Of a DNA stretch of 64,000 nt, positions 34,598-45,997 are shown piece by piece. The first letter of the stretch is position 1. Each line of letters opens with the position of its first letter. The notes under the pieces were generated by a model. It was not told the origin of the DNA, made no database searches, and worked only from the letters and a program-made list of their open reading frames with translations. The stretch comes from Lojkania enalia (Eukaryota > Ascomycota > Dothideomycetes > Pleosporales). A program made the translations under genes and the position numbers. The DNA lies in the NCBI GenBank assembly GCA_010094045.1, contig ML986692.1, positions 1-64,000 of the forward strand, read 5' to 3'.

Positions 34598-37057
34598 ATG
34601 CAACGACCGCCCGTTGCCTGCCGCCGAGCAGTGAATCAGCTAGATCCTTCTCTCCCGCAGTATATCTGGATCTCCGACGACCTCCTCTCGCGAGTCTTCC
34701 GGCATTTTGTGCACAATCGGTGCATCCATCAGAGACGACATGGTAGCCACGTACCGGGGCCATTGGAGGCCAGGCGGAGAGGACTCAAGCGCCGAATGAC
34801 GGCCGTTGCCTCTCCCAATACCGGTGCACCTATTCCGCCTCTCTTCAACTTCGGTGCACTTTTTCGATATCCTTCGAGTCCCGAACCTTCATTCAAATAT
34901 CAACCCCCATCTCTACACAACCGTCAAGATGCATTGGGACCGTTTCCGCTTGATGAAGTCAAAGATGCAGCCTGTTCCAGCCTCTCGCAGAGTGACCTCT
35001 ACCCCGAGCCTCCTCAACCTCCGCCGACCCCTAACATCGACTCTCAAACGCCGCTCCATCAAGAACCCGAACCCGATCTACCTCACGCCCGACATATCAT
35101 CGCCGATGCTGAACCTTCATCTCCAATGCTCAAATCGAAGACCCTACATGAAGGCTCTCACACTAATTCTTTGAACAATGATACTCAAATACACGAGGAG
35201 AACAATCTACAATCTGGAAGGCTGGAGAACTCCCCAAAGTCCGAAGAGTTCACTATCTGTCTTAAACATTTCACAAGTATACTCCATTCAGTAAAGGCAA
35301 AGGATAAGAAAGGAGGGGTCTATCCAACGAGCTCGTTGTTTGCGGATTTGCGACACTGCTACCCTAATGGGTCAGGAGCTGGCGACTTCAGTTTTTCTGC
35401 CGTCGACAGCCTTACTCGGTTTCGGTGGGCCTCTGAGGATATAATTATGTTTCTATCATCTCCGGACGTCCCTTTGCCCAAACTTGACTCACAGAGAAGC
35501 ATCAAGTTTGTGAAACAACTACTCAAAATGTCATCCACTTTAGACATAGTCCGAGAGGACCTGATCCCGATCTTGCGGAAAGTCTTCCAGAAACTTGCCG
35601 TGAATGCCAATAGCGAAAGCAGCACCAACAAGCCTCTCGGGGATGCTGCCCTAGGTGCTGTCTATCGAGCAATTTGGGAGCGCCAGTTAAATGAAAAATA
35701 TCCAACACGTCTGGATCTAATAGATGCCGATAGGAATAGCCTGCATTTATTCGGAAAACTGTTTGATGATCCATTTCTTGGGAGCAATCTACGACGGCTA
35801 CACAACGACCAGAAGTCAGCTGTCAAGTTGATTACAGACCTCATGACCATCAAAACCATTTCGCGACAGGAGAGAATATCACACTTGTCCTTACTCTTAA
35901 ATTGCATACCACGTCGCTTATTAAACCCTTGGATTGTCCCTGTTTCGACGCGGTTGCACGCGTCATGGAATTGGGGTAAACCAGTATCGGAAAATCACGC
36001 ACTAAATACATTCAAAACTCGCTTTATGGCCTGGTTAAAAATTCTTAGGTGCTTGGATCAGAGTTTTGCAGATCCTAATGCTATACCGTTCACCGCAATG
36101 GGCTTTGAAGGCCTTGTTGTCAGGAAATGTCAGCCATCTGAGTTGGGGCATTGGTTTCTTCCGCAGGAGCAAGTGTATTTCCTGCTATCCTGGTTGCCTT
36201 ATCTTGAATCGGTTCGCGAGATACCTTCCCAGCGGGTAAACAGCTTCATCAAGGAACACTATAAGTTTTTAGCTCTCGAAACCAACTCGCGGCTTGATGC
36301 CCATGAGCTCCTTGCCGACCTTTTGGTCCGGTTATTCCAGGCAAAAATCCCAAACCATGGCGTCGCAAAAATGATTCTGTATTACTACTATCCTGAAAAA
36401 CGCGGGCGGATCATTGATATCCTCGAGCATTTAGTCAACCAGAAGACGTCATTGTCCAGTTTCAAGTTTCTCTACCAATTCATATCTAAAATACGACAAC
36501 AGGCGGAAAATGAATCCAACAAAAGAGACCTCCATTTCGCGTCTCATCTCAAACACGTTGTCAGCAAACTATACTCCATAGACAAGTTCTCGAGCATCAT
36601 TACCCGCGCTCAGAAAAGCGGACTCCTCCCCGCCGTGTACGCTAATCAGCCTATGACTATCCTTCTGAAGAAGGACGTAGAGCTCGTGCATCAGATTGCA
36701 CACCAATATTCAATCGACTACACAAGGAGCGCTTTGCAAGCCTCACGCTCCATCTACGGTTTATACTGGTACTTAGCCCTCCGTCAGCATGCCATTGGGC
36801 CGCTCTTCACAAGAGCGCTCGTCAGGACGGCGCTCATGCGGCCGTTGATGGAGAACAGGTTCGTCAGCTCCAGAACGCTGATCTGGGTTTGCAATCGCGT
36901 TGCCGAGGTCGAGGGCGAGGATGTTGCGCGTAAAGTGGAATATAGCTTTTGGGTTTTCAGGGGGGAGATCATTTTAAATGCGAAGGGGAAGTGGGATGAA
37001 GTTGGTGGGGTGGGGAAAGCACATGTGAATACTATGAGGAGGTTGGGGTTGGTATAA
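34598..37057 (+). CDS. Conserved-looking 819-aa protein, unknown, possibly mitochondrial
   Basis: One uninterrupted frame of 820 codons; the first in-frame ATG is at 34598. I do not recognise a family with confidence. The first ~75 residues are rich in Arg and poor in acidic residues (MQRPPVACRRAV; ARRRGLKRR), as in mitochondrial presequences. A Pro/Ser-rich linker runs to about residue 220. The remaining ~600 residues are predicted, from composition, to be mostly helical, with evenly spaced Leu/Ile and no transmembrane segment, consistent with a helical-repeat (PPR-like) scaffold. The C-terminus has FWVFRGEIILNAKGKW and TMRRLGL, which look conserved. A role in mitochondrial gene expression is an inference from this architecture only. 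Codon use looks like the neighbouring genes, and there is no sign of transfer. Confidence 0.8.
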   Translation: MQRPPVACRRAVNQLDPSLPQYIWISDDLLSRVFRHFVHNRCIHQRRHGSHVPGPLEARRRGLKRRMTAVASPNTGAPIPPLFNFGALFRYPSSPEPSFKYQPPSLHNRQDALGPFPLDEVKDAACSSLSQSDLYPEPPQPPPTPNIDSQTPLHQEPEPDLPHARHIIADAEPSSPMLKSKTLHEGSHTNSLNNDTQIHEENNLQSGRLENSPKSEEFTICLKHFTSILHSVKAKDKKGGVYPTSSLFADLRHCYPNGSGAGDFSFSAVDSLTRFRWASEDIIMFLSSPDVPLPKLDSQRSIKFVKQLLKMSSTLDIVREDLIPILRKVFQKLAVNANSESSTNKPLGDAALGAVYRAIWERQLNEKYPTRLDLIDADRNSLHLFGKLFDDPFLGSNLRRLHNDQKSAVKLITDLMTIKTISRQERISHLSLLLNCIPRRLLNPWIVPVSTRLHASWNWGKPVSENHALNTFKTRFMAWLKILRCLDQSFADPNAIPFTAMGFEGLVVRKCQPSELGHWFLPQEQVYFLLSWLPYLESVREIPSQRVNSFIKEHYKFLALETNSRLDAHELLADLLVRLFQAKIPNHGVAKMILYYYYPEKRGRIIDILEHLVNQKTSLSSFKFLYQFISKIRQQAENESNKRDLHFASHLKHVVSKLYSIDKFSSIITRAQKSGLLPAVYANQPMTILLKKDVELVHQIAHQYSIDYTRSALQASRSIYGLYWYLALRQHAIGPLFTRALVRTALMRPLMENRFVSSRTLIWVCNRVAEVEGEDVARKVEYSFWVFRGEIILNAKGKWDEVGGVGKAHVNTMRRLGLV

Positions 37058-37512
37058 GAGGTTTGATGTTTTAGATACTTGGATGTAGATATGAAATGTA
37101 GGGATGCCTAGGGACCTCTATATTGGGTCTATATTAGGGTTTACAAGTACGCTTGCCGGGGCTACTCATCTAGTAAACTTTTCATCTTTAGATGATGATT
37201 CGAAGCAAGGAGACAACAGTACTCAGGGTTGATATCTTGGATTAATAGGGATGCCCGTGCCGACTTCCTTCGCAATAGACAGTCCGGATCTGTATACTAA
37301 TTAGATGCGAGCAGATATCAGCAATTGCTACTATTTGTTTTATTAGATTAATCCTTGTATTCAACTGTAGCGTAGCCCCCGCTTCATAATGCTATCTGCA
37401 CAACACGTCTACTTCCTAAACCTCCTCTCCTTTTCATGTCCCTCAATCCACCCTTACCCTTTCATCTTCCCCTTCTCCCTCCTCCCGGCTGCTCGCCCGC
37501 CCCTCCCACGCA
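37058..37512. other. Convergent 3' flanks
   Basis: Between the stops of two convergent genes. Contains presumed 3' UTRs; nothing else seen. Confidence 0.5.
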
Positions 37513-38757
37513 TCAATCAACATAAACATGCCATCCATTCCTTCGCCCAAACCATTTCCTCGCCAGCCTTCCCCCACTCTCCGTAGGTTGGCTAAATGCC
37601 ATCATATCCTTCTCAACCGTCATCCCATACACGAAATCCTTGCTCGCGGCATCCAGGAGCCGAGTCGCGATGCCATGTTTCCGATGTAGATTAGACGTCC
37701 AAATTCGAGAGATGCCCAGCATCACGGGATCCTTGTTGCTACTAATAGATATACAAGACGGCGAGTCCCGAGAAAGTAGATCCGGAGCCGGAGACACCTG
37801 CTCCCTATCCAGCACCGTATGCGCTTCATGAATCCGTTCGGCCAAACAAGCGCCCACGCACTTATGCCGGAGGATGTACATGTAGAGCTTATACCGATCC
37901 GTCGCCGTTATTTTCATCTCTCGCTCATCCCCACTTTCCCGCGGAGCCCACAAATCTGCAGATGGGACGTGCGCCTGGCTCCAGAGTAGACCATCCGGTA
38001 TCGGTACGGCGGCCAGCTCCGTATTAACGACGTTCAGGACATCGACAGCGCGGCTGCGCAGCGCGGTACTGTCCCGGCGCGATATGACAGCAATGAAGCT
38101 CCCATCCGCACCGCCATTGACCTGCTTCCTTCGCAACACCTTTTCGACAAAAGATTTCGGGAGGTCGATACCGCCGACATTCATGGCGTGGAATTTCTTG
38201 TGCAGCTGTATGTCGGAGGGGTTTGAGGGTATATATTGCATTCCACATGTTTTGCAGGTCTTGCGGATGTCAGGGACGAGGTCGAGTTGGGCTTGCACAA
38301 GTTTTTTCTTGGGGTTGAGGCCGGGCGCGGGGATGTTGGGGGGATGGTCTGAGAGCGGGTTTAGGGGGCCCGGTGCTGGATCGGATTGGCGCTTGAAGAA
38401 AGAGAAGATGGGACGGCGACGTTGGACGGGTGGTGAGGGCTTCGAGCGCTGTGGTGAGGAGGAGGGAGTGGATTGGAGCGATGCGTTGGAGAAGATTCGT
38501 GGCCCTTTTGGGCTGGATGGCGGGTATATTGATAGATCGTGCGACGGAGAAGAACTGATATTATCTATCGGCAGTGGACAATTGGTTTCCAAAGTGCGAT
38601 CTAGCGTATCAACGCGCCTCCGTTTCATGGGCGGTCCTTCATTAGAGCGCGAGTGTTTCCTCTGTCGTGTGTAGGTTTTGACGGGTTTCCTGCGCACTTG
38701 TTAAGATTCTGAGTATATTACGACAGGATATACGTACCGAGCTTTCAACGAGGCCAT
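37513..38757 (-). CDS. eco1: Cohesin acetyltransferase Eco1/ESCO
   Basis: Nuclear N-acetyltransferase that acetylates the Smc3 head during S phase to establish sister-chromatid cohesion. Exon 1 (38757-38738) codes MASLKA plus two bases; exon 2 (38689-37513) completes 398 aa. Disordered basic N-terminus, then a C2H2 zinc finger (CKTCGMQYI...HKKFH, about 152-172), then the acetyltransferase domain to the C-terminus. Acetyl-CoA motif HRKHGIATRLL and the family signature AFSQPTESGGRLARKWFG are intact. Around 98-105, PIFSFF resembles a PCNA-binding PIP box but has Arg where the usual first Gln would be. The length is between yeast Eco1 (281) and the longer filamentous-fungal forms. The start is set by the splice; without it the frame would begin internally with no family match. 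Confidence 0.93.
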
Positions 38758-39415
38758 TGGGGAGACCATGGTGGCAAGGAATGAAGGGTAGCCATAGATC
38801 TTAGCTGAAGATGAGGATGAACGCGAGGCGCGTCGCAATCGACAAGGCTAATTGATAGACGCGTGCACGGACCATGAAACACCACGAAGTCACCCGTCCA
38901 CTTCTCTCGTAACAACGACTGGACGACGATATATGGAATGCTGTATGCGCACTCCTTCGCGAATTCTGTTTGAGATGATTGTTCATAATCTGGGTTCTAG
39001 CTAGACTAATACCGAGCAACTGTACTCTACACATGCACGCAATATTACTGACTCTTCAGGTACACCCGTTAACACTGCCTCAGACCTAAGGCATATTTGG
39101 AAGGTGCGATGCTCACAGTTGACTCAGTCCCACTTGATGAGTGACTCAGTTGGGAGGGTAAAATTATATTAGAGCGTTACTCCTCCACCCCAGCTGACTT
39201 GACTCTAATAACTATTTTCTCTCCATTATCCATACCAGCGACAGAATTCTAGCCTACCAGCAGTTCCCGTCTCACCCCATTGCTCAAGGTTTTATAGAGT
39301 TGATATTAAGGGTCTTGCCTACTATACGACCCTTTGGAAAAGCCTAGGCCTATTATAAACAAACAATATTTTGCAACTTCAAGAACTCCAACAGGAATTC
39401 AAACTACTACCAACC
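38758..39415. other. Divergent intergenic region
   Basis: Shared 5' flank of eco1 and the GNAT gene. Contains a direct TGACTCA/TGACTCAG pair near 39.12-39.15 kb (AP-1/Gcn4-type TGACTC cores), which could be regulatory for either gene. No frames of note. Confidence 0.4.
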
Positions 39416-40072
39416 ATGGTCATAGAGGCAACACCATCTCACCCAGCCACTATGGCCGCACAACTCTCAAGTACACCCCTTACCCTAGACTCTCCCCTCC
39501 CAGACCCCATAATCACCACCCCTCGCCTCATAATCCGACCTATGCACCCACAAGACGCGCCCTCCATGCAAAAGTACGCCGCTCCGGCCTCAATAACAAC
39601 ATACATGTCTCTCGCCTTCGCACACCCCTACACCCTCGACCATGCCAATAACTGGATAAACACCAACCTCGCCGCGCAAATCCAGAACAACTTCTGCATC
39701 TGCGAGACCTCGGTGCCAGACATCTCCATCGGCGGAATAGGCATCAAGCCCGGTTCAGACGTCCAAGCACATACCGCCGAAGTCGGATACTGGATCGGCG
39801 AACCGTTCTGGGGGAAGGGGTATATCACCGAGGCACTGAGGGCAATGACGGATTGGGTGTTCACGGCGAGGGGTGAGCAGTACAGAAGATTGTCTGCGAA
39901 AGTGTTCAGTGGGAATACAGCGAGCATGAGGTGCCTGGTGAAGTGTGGGTATAGGGAGGAGGGCGTGTTGAGGGGAGATGCGGAGAAGCATGGCAAGGTT
40001 TATGATTCGCATGTCTTTGGGCTGACAAAGGGTGATTGGGAGGAATTGAAGAGAAGTGAAGAGGTAGAGTGA
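39416..40072 (+). CDS. GNAT-family N-acetyltransferase (RimJ/RimL-like)
   Basis: Single-exon gene of 218 aa; the first ATG in frame is at 39416. Acetyltransf_3-type fold: TPRLIIRPMHPQDAPSM (first strand and helix), GYWIGEPFWGKGYITEAL (the acetyl-CoA-binding Q/R-x-x-G-x-G/A loop is WGKGYI), and NTASMRCLVKCGYREEG, the typical closing block. In bacteria and fungi this class acetylates ribosomal protein N-termini, antibiotics or small amines; the substrate here cannot be told. No targeting signal is apparent, so it is likely cytosolic. Its promoter region is shared with eco1, but a functional link is not implied. Confidence 0.88.
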   Translation: MVIEATPSHPATMAAQLSSTPLTLDSPLPDPIITTPRLIIRPMHPQDAPSMQKYAAPASITTYMSLAFAHPYTLDHANNWINTNLAAQIQNNFCICETSVPDISIGGIGIKPGSDVQAHTAEVGYWIGEPFWGKGYITEALRAMTDWVFTARGEQYRRLSAKVFSGNTASMRCLVKCGYREEGVLRGDAEKHGKVYDSHVFGLTKGDWEELKRSEEVE

Positions 40073-40780
40073 ATGTGTTGGTTGTAATTAATAGCATAGA
40101 GTTGGAGCTAGGTTTCCTTGTATGAAAGATTTTTTCGATTTCTAGGTATGTATCGCGATTCTGCTAATGGTAGGTCTGGGCACGGAGCAGAGTAATAATA
40201 CGGCATGATAGATTCCAACCGACTTGATCTGAAGTAGCCTACTACGATTGTATGTATGGTAAGTTAGTAGCAACCGAAAGCATTCTAGATACGTGTGCCC
40301 GAGAACTACCTAGCTTCGGGTTGTCTCTATTGATTGGATAGAAACGGTTCGGCCGAACCTGAGCATGACATGCATATATCAATCGATGCAATCCCTTTTC
40401 AGCTAGTAATCATAAAATGGGCCTAAGCGCTAAGGGAGGGACATTGCGACGCACCAGGCGTCTCGCTGGGCGTCGGTTCCAGCTGCCTACATATTTGTTC
40501 TTCGATTGGCGTGTCGCAGACTAGACGAGGAATGCTAGTGCATGTTCAGATGTCACCTGAATGCGGCGCGGTGGTTGGAACATGGCGTAGGCTAAGCCTT
40601 ACCGGGTTGGAGGGGACGTCTTCGCTGGCTCCCACCTGGATCTGTCTCCCATGTCAGTGGATGGATGATCTGCACAGCCGCCCATCAACGACACCTCGCC
40701 TGCCGGCCTACCACGCTGCCTCCTACTTCGACGAGGCATGTTCATGTAAATAGAACAATGCATTGTTTCTAGCCCACATC
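40073..40780. other. Intergenic
   Basis: 3' flank of the GNAT gene and promoter of the proline-rich gene. An 80-codon frame at 40511-40753 has no support. Confidence 0.5.
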
Positions 40781-42910
40781 ATGTCCGGGAACCCCTTCCG
40801 CATTCCCCAGTTCCAGAAACAAACCGCCGCTCCCGCTCCAGCTCCCAACGTTAGCTTTATCGATACCGATAGCAACGCAGCGGAGTATCCTGCACACGAT
40901 GTTGATTCTGGTATTTTCCTGCTTCATATAACAGTTCAGATGTGAAAGGGCAGAATGAATAATAGTCCGACAGAACGTACCTCGTCCGTGCCTCTTACAA
41001 AGACAAAGAAATCCGTTCGCATAAAATCACCGACCACCTCTCTGCATTCGGCCTTCGATGATGTTAACGATGCACTCTCCCAGCGCGTATCTCGTGGCAA
41101 GCATTCAGGCTCACCGCCTCCGCCACCTCCGGCGGCCTCTTCAGAGACATTGAGAGACCAAGCCGCGCAGCTCCCTTTTGATGAAGACTCGAGTCACGGG
41201 GACCATGCTTATAGGACGCAGGATACAATAGGAAGCTCGCGGATGAATTCAGAAATGAGGGAGGGCATTCAATCTCTGAGTGGAATTCCGGCAAATCCAT
41301 TTGCGAGGACACTAGCAACGATTGAGCCGCAAGAGAAGGGAAGCGGGGAGTTTGCGGATACAGCGAGGCACAACAAAGGTGCGTAGAGTCTTAGCTAGCG
41401 ACACTAGGATCGTGTAGGCGGTCGACAAGAAGCTGTATACATCCACGATTATTCGAGCCTGGACTGATTTGTTGCGTTTGTAGATCGGAGTACTTCGGAT
41501 AAGCTAGGGCTAGGGCCTGCAAAAGCGCTGGACGTAGAAGGCTTTAAGCGGCTGCTGATGACTGGAATATCTTCTAGTCCGTCCAACCCTGGGGGCTCAC
41601 AACAACCTACAGCAGCCCCGAATCCCGCCGCGCCTTCCGTCTTCGAGAGCAGCAGCAGTACAGACACATCGTCAATCTCCCGGCAATCGATCTTCGAGCC
41701 CGTACAAGAGCCTCACATCGAGACGCCGCGGACTTCCTACGAAATGGCGCTTTCAGACGACGACGAAAGAGCTGGGTTGGTCGGGGAAGGGAAAAAGGGC
41801 GAAAAGAAGAAGGCACCTCCTCCGGCACCCAAGCATCGACATGGCAAGCTCGTAACATCCAGGACACCTCAGACGGTATCATTTTCAGACTTTACAGCCT
41901 CTACGTCCCCTCAGACAACGCAAACAATGCCCCCTACATCCTCTCGGCCCAGGACAGACTCAGATTTGAACAAGCCGTTACCTCCGCCGCCAGCACTTTC
42001 ACCTCCTGCACATATCACTTCTCAGGACAAATCTCTGGATGGTCCCCCTGCCTTGGAAACAAAATCTAGCGAATCTTCAGGCCAGTCTGATGCGCCTCCT
42101 CAAAAGAAGCAGCCGCCCCCTGTCCCACTTGCCCGAAGGCAGAGCCAACTTCGTTCCTCGACCATAGGAAACCGATCACGAAGTAACTCTTCATTGACAA
42201 TGTCGTCGCAACATTCTGCCGAATTTCCAATTTGGAGTCCAGGCCCCACACATGAAACCGCCTCGCAATTCCAATCCATCAAATCGCCACCCCCCCCACC
42301 ACCAACTCGACGGCATGGGGCGAGTATCACCGCTTCAAGTGCCAATTCATCCACCACAGAGCTCCCGTCCATATCAACCCCACGTCGAGCCAATGTTTCA
42401 ACACCAAACTTGCCAGCCTCTCGACGAACTGTGGTCTCCTCGCCACCTCCGTCGCCTGCACCTGGACCCGGCCTAACGCGAACATCGTCTACACGATCCG
42501 CTCAGAACCCTCGTTCAATTCCGAATGAAAGTGCCAGTATGCCTCCCCCACCTCCTCCGCCACGCCGGCGACAATCCGGGAGGAGGAGCTTAGACACAGA
42601 CCGTCTGTCTCATCCTCTTAGCTTATCACTGTACGAACCCAGACGGGCCAGCTTAGAGAATAAACGCAACAGTTTAGAAGCAATACGAAGAACAAGTGTA
42701 GCGAGCGAGAGCTCGTTGAGACATGAGTATAGTCCAGCAATAGAGAACGAGCAGGCTCTCTATTCTCCTAAGGAAGAATTAACAGAGGAGCCTAGAGCAC
42801 TAGAGCCCGCTCAATCGACGACGAGTAATTCGTCAAATATTTTGGATGATATGGAAAGGTTTCAGCGTGAAATTGACGAATTGAGAGAGAAGTACAAACA
42901 AGCTGGTTAA
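40781..42910 (+). CDS. Proline-rich fungal protein with C-terminal coiled coil, unknown
   Basis: Exons 40781-40910, 40974-41378 and 41484-42910 give 653 aa. The first acceptor (CCGACAG at 40973) is the one that keeps phase with the GTATTT donor. The N-terminus MSGNPFR, a KKSVRIKSP block, NPFARTLATIE and a short conserved helix LDVEGFKRLLMTG (about residues 191-203) recur in uncharacterised Pezizomycotina proteins as I remember them. Most of the rest is disordered, with many Pro runs (PPPPPP, PPPPPPRRR) that could bind SH3, WW or profilin partners. The last ~25 residues (DDMERFQREIDELREKYKQ) form a likely coiled coil. A role in actin or polarity scaffolding is possible from the proline content, but this is inference. 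No enzyme motif. Confidence 0.78.
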
Positions 42911-43398
42911 ACACAAGTTGGCGGCCGGCCTGAACGAGTCCTTGAATCAATATTCTAGAGAGAATTTGAGAGACGCTTTGAGGCGCCTAGCATTGTAAGC
43001 AGCTGAGGTGCGATATGGCGATGGGGTTTTTGGGCGCATCAGGTCACAGTATATTAGCAGGTGGGCTTTGCATTAGCATTTGCGTCGATTAAGACTCATC
43101 TATACATATCTCCAACATCATCCATACACGATCACGTGTTTCAGGTCAAGTGCAGAGTTGTGCTATAGGGTCCTATTAGTTTGTGCTTCAAGGCTGGGGC
43201 GAATATCAGCAACAGAAACCTCACCCACAAAACGTTCTAGCTACTCAATTGACATTGTAAAGATGAGAAACATATTCCTTTGCAGCCAATGCCGCAAAAT
43301 AGGACCTATTCCTCTAAAGAGCTGAGAATGATGGTTAGGATATCGAGTGAATCGTGCCTCATCCTCTATATCATACACAGCCCACAATATCTTTCACT
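42911..43398. other. Convergent 3' flanks
   Basis: Between the stops of the proline-rich gene and clpP. Nothing beyond presumed UTRs seen. Confidence 0.5.
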
Positions 43399-44175
43399 TC
43401 AGCCCTTCTCCTCCCCTTCCATTTCCCTCTTCTCCAAAATCCGGTCCACAATCCCAAACGTCAACGCTTCTTTCGCATCCATGAAATAATCTCTCTCCAT
43501 CAACTTCTCAATCTCCTCAAGGCTTCTCTCCCTTGTCAAATGCTTCTGATATATCCTATTCAACTGGCCCCTCACCCTCAAAATCTCCTTTGCATGGATC
43601 GCGATATCGGATGCTTGTCCGCTATACCCGCCGCTCGGCTGGTGAATCATAATACTACTATGCGGCAGACAAAACCTCTGGCCTGCAGCACCACCACATA
43701 ACAGCAGACTCCCCATCGACGCTGCCTGGCCCAAACAGATCGTTGTGACAGGACACCGGATGTACGTCATTGTGTCGTAGATTGCCAGGCCTGCGGTAAC
43801 AGACCCGCCGGGTGAGTTTATGTAAAGGGAAATTGGCTTCTCCGGAGCATCGGCTTCGAGGAAGAGAAGTTGGGCTACGATGTTGGCGGAGGTTGCGCTG
43901 TCGACTTCGCCGTTTAGACAGATTATACGCTCTTTTAGAAGGCGCGAGAATATGTCGTATGTGTGCCAGCCGCCGCCGACGGTTTCGGTTACGAAGGGGG
44001 TTGGAGACCAGGCCTGGGGAGCTTGAGAGGAGGGTTTTGATTGTGGAGGTTGCGGATGTAGTTTCTGTGTTGATGATAATGGAAAGGGGGCCGGGGTGGA
44101 TACTGAGCGTATACCATGGCGAATTATTCGAACTGACAAGTCAGGCCTTCTAGCCCTTCCGAGTATTGTCGCCAT
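43399..44175 (-). CDS. clpP: Mitochondrial ATP-dependent Clp protease proteolytic subunit
   Basis: Serine peptidase S14 of the mitochondrial matrix, which degrades misfolded or regulatory proteins as a tetradecamer with ClpX. Single exon, 258 aa from the ATG at 44175. The first ~55 residues are Arg/Ser/Pro-rich with no acidic residues after position 12, a mitochondrial presequence. The mature part begins near [10 protein letters not shown]. The catalytic triad is visible: Ser153 in GQAASMGS, His178 in IMIHQPSGG, and Asp229 in MERDYFM. The substrate-binding [11 protein letters not shown] loop is intact, as is the handle helix. ClpP is absent from budding yeast but kept in many filamentous fungi. 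Its start lies 101 bp from that of the next gene, transcribed the other way. Confidence 0.96.
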   Translation of the reverse strand: MATILGRARRPDLSVRIIRHGIRSVSTPAPFPLSSTQKLHPQPPQSKPSSQAPQAWSPTPFVTETVGGGWHTYDIFSRLLKERIICLNGEVDSATSANIVAQLLFLEADAPEKPISLYINSPGGSVTAGLAIYDTMTYIRCPVTTICLGQAASMGSLLLCGGAAGQRFCLPHSSIMIHQPSGGYSGQASDIAIHAKEILRVRGQLNRIYQKHLTRERSLEEIEKLMERDYFMDAKEALTFGIVDRILEKREMEGEEKG

Positions 44176-44276
44176 GATAGTTTGGAGATTCAATTGGGGC
44201 GGAGAGGAAATCACAGAGCTATGGACCTGATGCCAAGGACTGCTAAAGTAGCGTTCCCTCGCGACCTCCCCGCTGC
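44176..44276. promoter_or_regulatory. Short bidirectional promoter
   Basis: Only 101 bp separate the start codons of clpP (minus) and the 44277 gene (plus). Both promoters and leaders must share or overlap this DNA and the coding ends, unless one gene starts further inside than assumed. No TATA box is seen. Confidence 0.55.
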
Positions 44277-45545
44277 ATGTCGAAGCTTTTCTGCACGACA
44301 TGCGGAGGTGCAGCAAAGCTCCAAATCTCCACTCCTATGCCAGGCGGACTTCCACGGCCCCTGAAGTCATGCTCCAATGGCCTCGTTAGAGCATTTACGA
44401 TCGTCAAACCACACTCCACTCATTGTTTTGCGCCGAAAGGCGAGCAACTAGGACCCATTGGAAAAGACGGTCATCAAAGCTTCCGTATCCGCAAAGATGG
44501 CACCAAGTCTCTCCCTCTGCCACCAGTTCTGGATCCGGTAGTCCTTTCTGAGCGTTCCCGCTGGGAACAGCCCAAAGCCAGGCCCGATGTCAAAAAGTTC
44601 GCTCCATTTCAGCGAAAGCTGTGGGAGAATCCCTACGGTCTGCCCTCCCTCACCGCAGCCAACATTACGAATGCGGAATTGACTGGTCGTCTAGCTCACG
44701 CCCTTGCTTCACCCGTCCGCCAATGCCGATGCACACAAGTCTATCTCCCAAGTTTCCTGATGATCTCGCTTCACCCCAAACCCCATCCCGAGACCTCCCA
44801 GCCATGGCTCCTTCCCGTGAGCCTCACAACGTCGCCCAAGCTCAGCACACCGTACAGGTTTCTTGGTAGAAAGCTTGTCGCTGAGGAGCTACATAGGAAA
44901 GCTAGTTGGAGAAATAGTATACATCACAGATTCGAGAACAAGTACGGCAATATAGAGAAAATGGTGTGGCGAGAAGACATGCCGCAATTAATCATTTCTC
45001 TGCTACAAAGGTCGTTGTTGAACAAGCTTCGTTGGCACTTCAAACAGTCTGGACAATTGATTGCTTGTGATAGCCCGCACTCGTCGGATATTAAGGGTAT
45101 CGACGACGTGTCGTGCATTCTCTTCTTTGGAACTCTGAAGACTAGGGCAGACGCAATACAAACTCGGGCAGCGAAGATCAGGAATGCAGTGGAGCTGTTG
45201 GCTAATGAATATGCTGATGGGCACAAGAAGCTCCTGGATCCGCACTTGAGGACTCCCGAACCTCGCCACAAGCCGCCTTCCTGGTGGAAGGGCCCGATGG
45301 TGCCACATCTCCAACCCCGACTTTGGTTTCCCCCTCTAGAGTTCAATACAACCAAGTGGCGGGGGAGGGATATTGCGGTGTACAGTTTGTACGATCTGCT
45401 CGGAGAGGAGAATTTGCGACAACTGATTCAGGATACGCGGTTTGAGGTGGCCAGGTGTGTGGCTATGAAGAGAGGGAGGCATAATGTTCCTGTGGAGTTA
45501 TTGCTCATGCAGTCACAGGCTTTTGTGGCTAAGCCAGGTTTGTAA
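44277..45545 (+). CDS. Unknown 422-aa protein, possibly mitochondrial
   Basis: Single open frame of 423 codons from an ATG at 44277. I do not recognise the family. Visible features: a CTTCGG pair of Cys near the N-terminus (residues 6-9), a basic Pro-rich N-terminal half, blocks that look conserved ([38 protein letters not shown]), and a basic C-terminus without membrane segments. PWLLPVSL and VYLPSFL suggest a compact fold rather than disorder. The divergent arrangement with clpP is compatible with a mitochondrial function such as a ribosome-associated or respiratory-assembly protein, but this is inference only. An unspliced intron around 44.7-44.85 kb cannot be excluded, because an alternative frame is also open there. 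Confidence 0.65.
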   Translation: MSKLFCTTCGGAAKLQISTPMPGGLPRPLKSCSNGLVRAFTIVKPHSTHCFAPKGEQLGPIGKDGHQSFRIRKDGTKSLPLPPVLDPVVLSERSRWEQPKARPDVKKFAPFQRKLWENPYGLPSLTAANITNAELTGRLAHALASPVRQCRCTQVYLPSFLMISLHPKPHPETSQPWLLPVSLTTSPKLSTPYRFLGRKLVAEELHRKASWRNSIHHRFENKYGNIEKMVWREDMPQLIISLLQRSLLNKLRWHFKQSGQLIACDSPHSSDIKGIDDVSCILFFGTLKTRADAIQTRAAKIRNAVELLANEYADGHKKLLDPHLRTPEPRHKPPSWWKGPMVPHLQPRLWFPPLEFNTTKWRGRDIAVYSLYDLLGEENLRQLIQDTRFEVARCVAMKRGRHNVPVELLLMQSQAFVAKPGL

Positions 45546-45997
45546 TTAGGGTTGGTAACTCGAGCTGCCTGGATGGAGGGTAATAGAGAACATTATTGGT
45601 CAAGACATACGTTGATTTTGAAGCAATTGGTGCAATACTACAATCCGCCAGTAGTGCGAACGTAAGGTAGCTGATTCTAGTTAGAATATATCCAATGAAA
45701 GGATGTATGACCCAGCGTGCTATAGTACTACGCTGCACTTCTCTTTCGCGAATAATCACAGTTGCACAGCTTCCCCTAACGCACCCTTGAGTATCACAAC
45801 GAGCCCCGCCACGTCACGTGTTTACGTGTGCATTGCACCTTCCACTTAGGCGACCTCCATCCATGCTAAAGTCTCTCGCGACCTTCCCCCCGCCGCAGCC
45901 CTCAACAACTCACTAACCCAGTATAACGATTCTTCTACTTACATGCATCGGTGCGCTTGCAAGTAAGACTGATTGGTTGGGGGTACCATGTATCACC
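45546..45997. other. Intergenic, upstream of RdRP
   Basis: Contains a palindromic pair of CACGTG-like cores near 45.81-45.83 kb (CACGTCACGTGTTTACGTG), which may bind bHLH or bZIP factors. No gene. Confidence 0.4.
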
